A stretch of DNA of 33,847 bases, taken from positions 1-33,847 of the forward strand of contig JAFVAI010000112.1 of the NCBI GenBank assembly GCA_017480545.1, in the 5' to 3' direction. Positions 32,648 through 33,847 of the stretch are shown piece by piece (position 1 is the stretch's first letter; each line of letters starts with the position of its first letter). The stretch is from Schwartzia sp. (in: firmicutes) (lineage in GTDB: Bacteria; Bacillota; Negativicutes; Selenomonadales; Selenomonadaceae). The notes beneath the pieces are model-generated. The model was not told the DNA's origin. It was given only the letters and a program-made list of their open reading frames with translations, and made no database searches. The position numbers and the translations under genes are program-made.

Positions 32648-33847
32648 TGCAAACGGACATACAACAGCAAAACGAAACATACCCTTCAGCCCGCCGGACA
32701 TATCGGAGGCCGAGATCAGGGAAGTGGCGGCGGCGCTCCGCTCCGGGTGGATCACCACCGGGCCGCGGACGAAGGAACTGGAAAAGCGGCTCGCGGACTT
32801 TATCGGCACGAATCGTGTCGTTTGCCTGAACTCCGCCACCGCCGCCGAGGAACTGAACTTTCGTGTGCTTGGCGTCGGGGAAGGGGACGAGGTCATCGTC
32901 CCGGCTTACACCTACACGGCGACAGCCTCCGCCGCCATCCACGTCGGCGCGAGGGTGGCTTTCATCGACTCGCGGCCGGGTTCCTGGGAAATGGACTACG
33001 ACGCCATGGAAGCCGCCATCAACGAAAGGACGAAGGCGATCGTCCCCGTGGACATCGGCGGGATCATGTGCGACTACGAGCGCATCGTTCAGGCAGTTGA
33101 GGCAAAAAAACATGTATTCCATCCTTTCGGCAATACGGAACTTGGAACGCGGATCCAGACCGCCCTCGGCAGGGTAGCCGTCGTCGCCGACGGCGCGCAC
33201 TCCCTGGGCGCGGAAAGGAACGGCAAAAAGGCCGGGGCGGCAAGCGACTTCACGAGCTTCAGCTTCCACGCCGTCAAGAACCTGACCACCGCCGAGGGCG
33301 GGGCCACCACATGGCGCTCCCTTGAGGGAATAGACGACGAGGAAATCTACCACGCCTACCAGCTGTATTCCCTGCACGGGCAGAGCAAGGACGCCCTGGC
33401 GAAAACGAAAGCCGGCGCGTGGGAATACGACATCGTCGGCCCGTGGTACAAATGCAACATGACCGACGTCGCGGCTGCCATCGGGCTCCGGCAGCTTGAC
33501 CGCTACCCAGAAATATTGCAAAGGCGGCGGGAAATCATCGAAAAGTACGACGAGGCGCTCGGCCGCATCGGCGTGGAACACCTAAACCACAGCGGCGAAA
33601 CATTCCAAAGCTCCGGGCACCTCTACCTGGCGAGAATCCCGGGCATCGACGAAAAGCGGAGGAACGCCGTCATCGAGGAAATGGGAAAGCGCGGCATCGC
33701 CTGCAACGTCCACTACAAGCCGCTCCCCATGATGACCGTCTACAAAGCGTTGGACTGGGATATCAAGGACTTCCCGAACGCCTATGCTTACTATCGCAAT
33801 CTGGTTTCCTTGCCGCTCCATACGAGGCTCAGCGACGAGGATATAGC
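32640..33847 (+). CDS. DegT/DnrJ/EryC1/StrS-family sugar aminotransferase (3' end outside window)
   Basis: A PLP enzyme of the family that aminates keto-sugars for cell-surface glycans. The first 402 residues are present and the frame is open at the window edge; only a short C-terminus is probably missing. Seen: IPFSPPDISEAEIREV, SGWITTGPRTKELEKRL, NSATAA, VIVPAYTYTATASA, the PLP-lysine motif SFHAVKNLTTAEGG and MTDVAAAIGLRQLDRYP. ATG at 32640 overlaps the helicase stop, so the pair is probably co-translated. The sugar substrate is unknown and no other glycan genes are in view. Confidence 0.9.
   Translation, partial: MLDANGHTTAKRNIPFSPPDISEAEIREVAAALRSGWITTGPRTKELEKRLADFIGTNRVVCLNSATAAEELNFRVLGVGEGDEVIVPAYTYTATASAAIHVGARVAFIDSRPGSWEMDYDAMEAAINERTKAIVPVDIGGIMCDYERIVQAVEAKKHVFHPFGNTELGTRIQTALGRVAVVADGAHSLGAERNGKKAGAASDFTSFSFHAVKNLTTAEGGATTWRSLEGIDDEEIYHAYQLYSLHGQSKDALAKTKAGAWEYDIVGPWYKCNMTDVAAAIGLRQLDRYPEILQRRREIIEKYDEALGRIGVEHLNHSGETFQSSGHLYLARIPGIDEKRRNAVIEEMGKRGIACNVHYKPLPMMTVYKALDWDIKDFPNAYAYYRNLVSLPLHTRLSDEDI

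Overview
The window looks like the chromosome of a diderm Firmicute of the class Negativicutes, probably a Selenomonas relative (inference). Housekeeping genes are of Firmicute type: RNase J, ZapA, a DUF47-Pit phosphate pair, TTG starts with strong AGGAGG ribosome binding sites, and TTGACA/TATAAT promoters. Remnants of a two-partner (TpsA/TpsB) secretion locus, which needs an outer membrane, are also present. No rRNA operon, tRNA or CRISPR array was seen.

Layout. 1-1290: an AT-richer edge with the tail of a type IA topoisomerase, a broken XRE regulator and a structured non-coding stretch ending in a terminator. 1289-4099: an HD-GYP c-di-GMP phosphodiesterase and a hypoxanthine/uracil-DNA glycosylase on the minus strand, then cysE. 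4125-9671: pheS-pheT-zapA, then a DUF47-pit operon. 9758-12052: an accessory island with an orphan type I specificity subunit (hsdS), degenerate repeated copies of its 3' end separated by GC-rich palindromes, a compact minus-strand RNA unit carrying a 5S-rRNA-like signature, and a BECR-fold nuclease gene. 12290-21271: nucleoside kinase and a TIGR04076 protein, an OadA/PycB-type carboxyltransferase, a class IV aminotransferase lacking its catalytic lysine, RNase J, a nicotinamidase-like hydrolase and glmS. 21333-23613: a 168-bp palindromic element, a flavodoxin, a second repeat element and a collapsed tpsA-tpsB locus. 23635-28562: a purine operon purE-C-M-N-H-D in which purH encodes only the cyclohydrolase half. 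28662-33847: a SEC-C protein, a 500-bp spacer with several hairpins and two near-identical palindromes, and a SF2 helicase with six helicase-associated repeats overlapping a DegT-type sugar aminotransferase that runs off the window.

The operons do routine work in phenylalanyl-tRNA charging, phosphate uptake, IMP synthesis and amino-sugar formation. The most unusual material is the 9.7-12.1 kb island. There a promoter embedded in the end of a nuclease gene appears to drive a short RNA that resembles a trimmed 5S rRNA and ends in its own terminator. The second notable oddity is the Lys-to-Ala aminotransferase.
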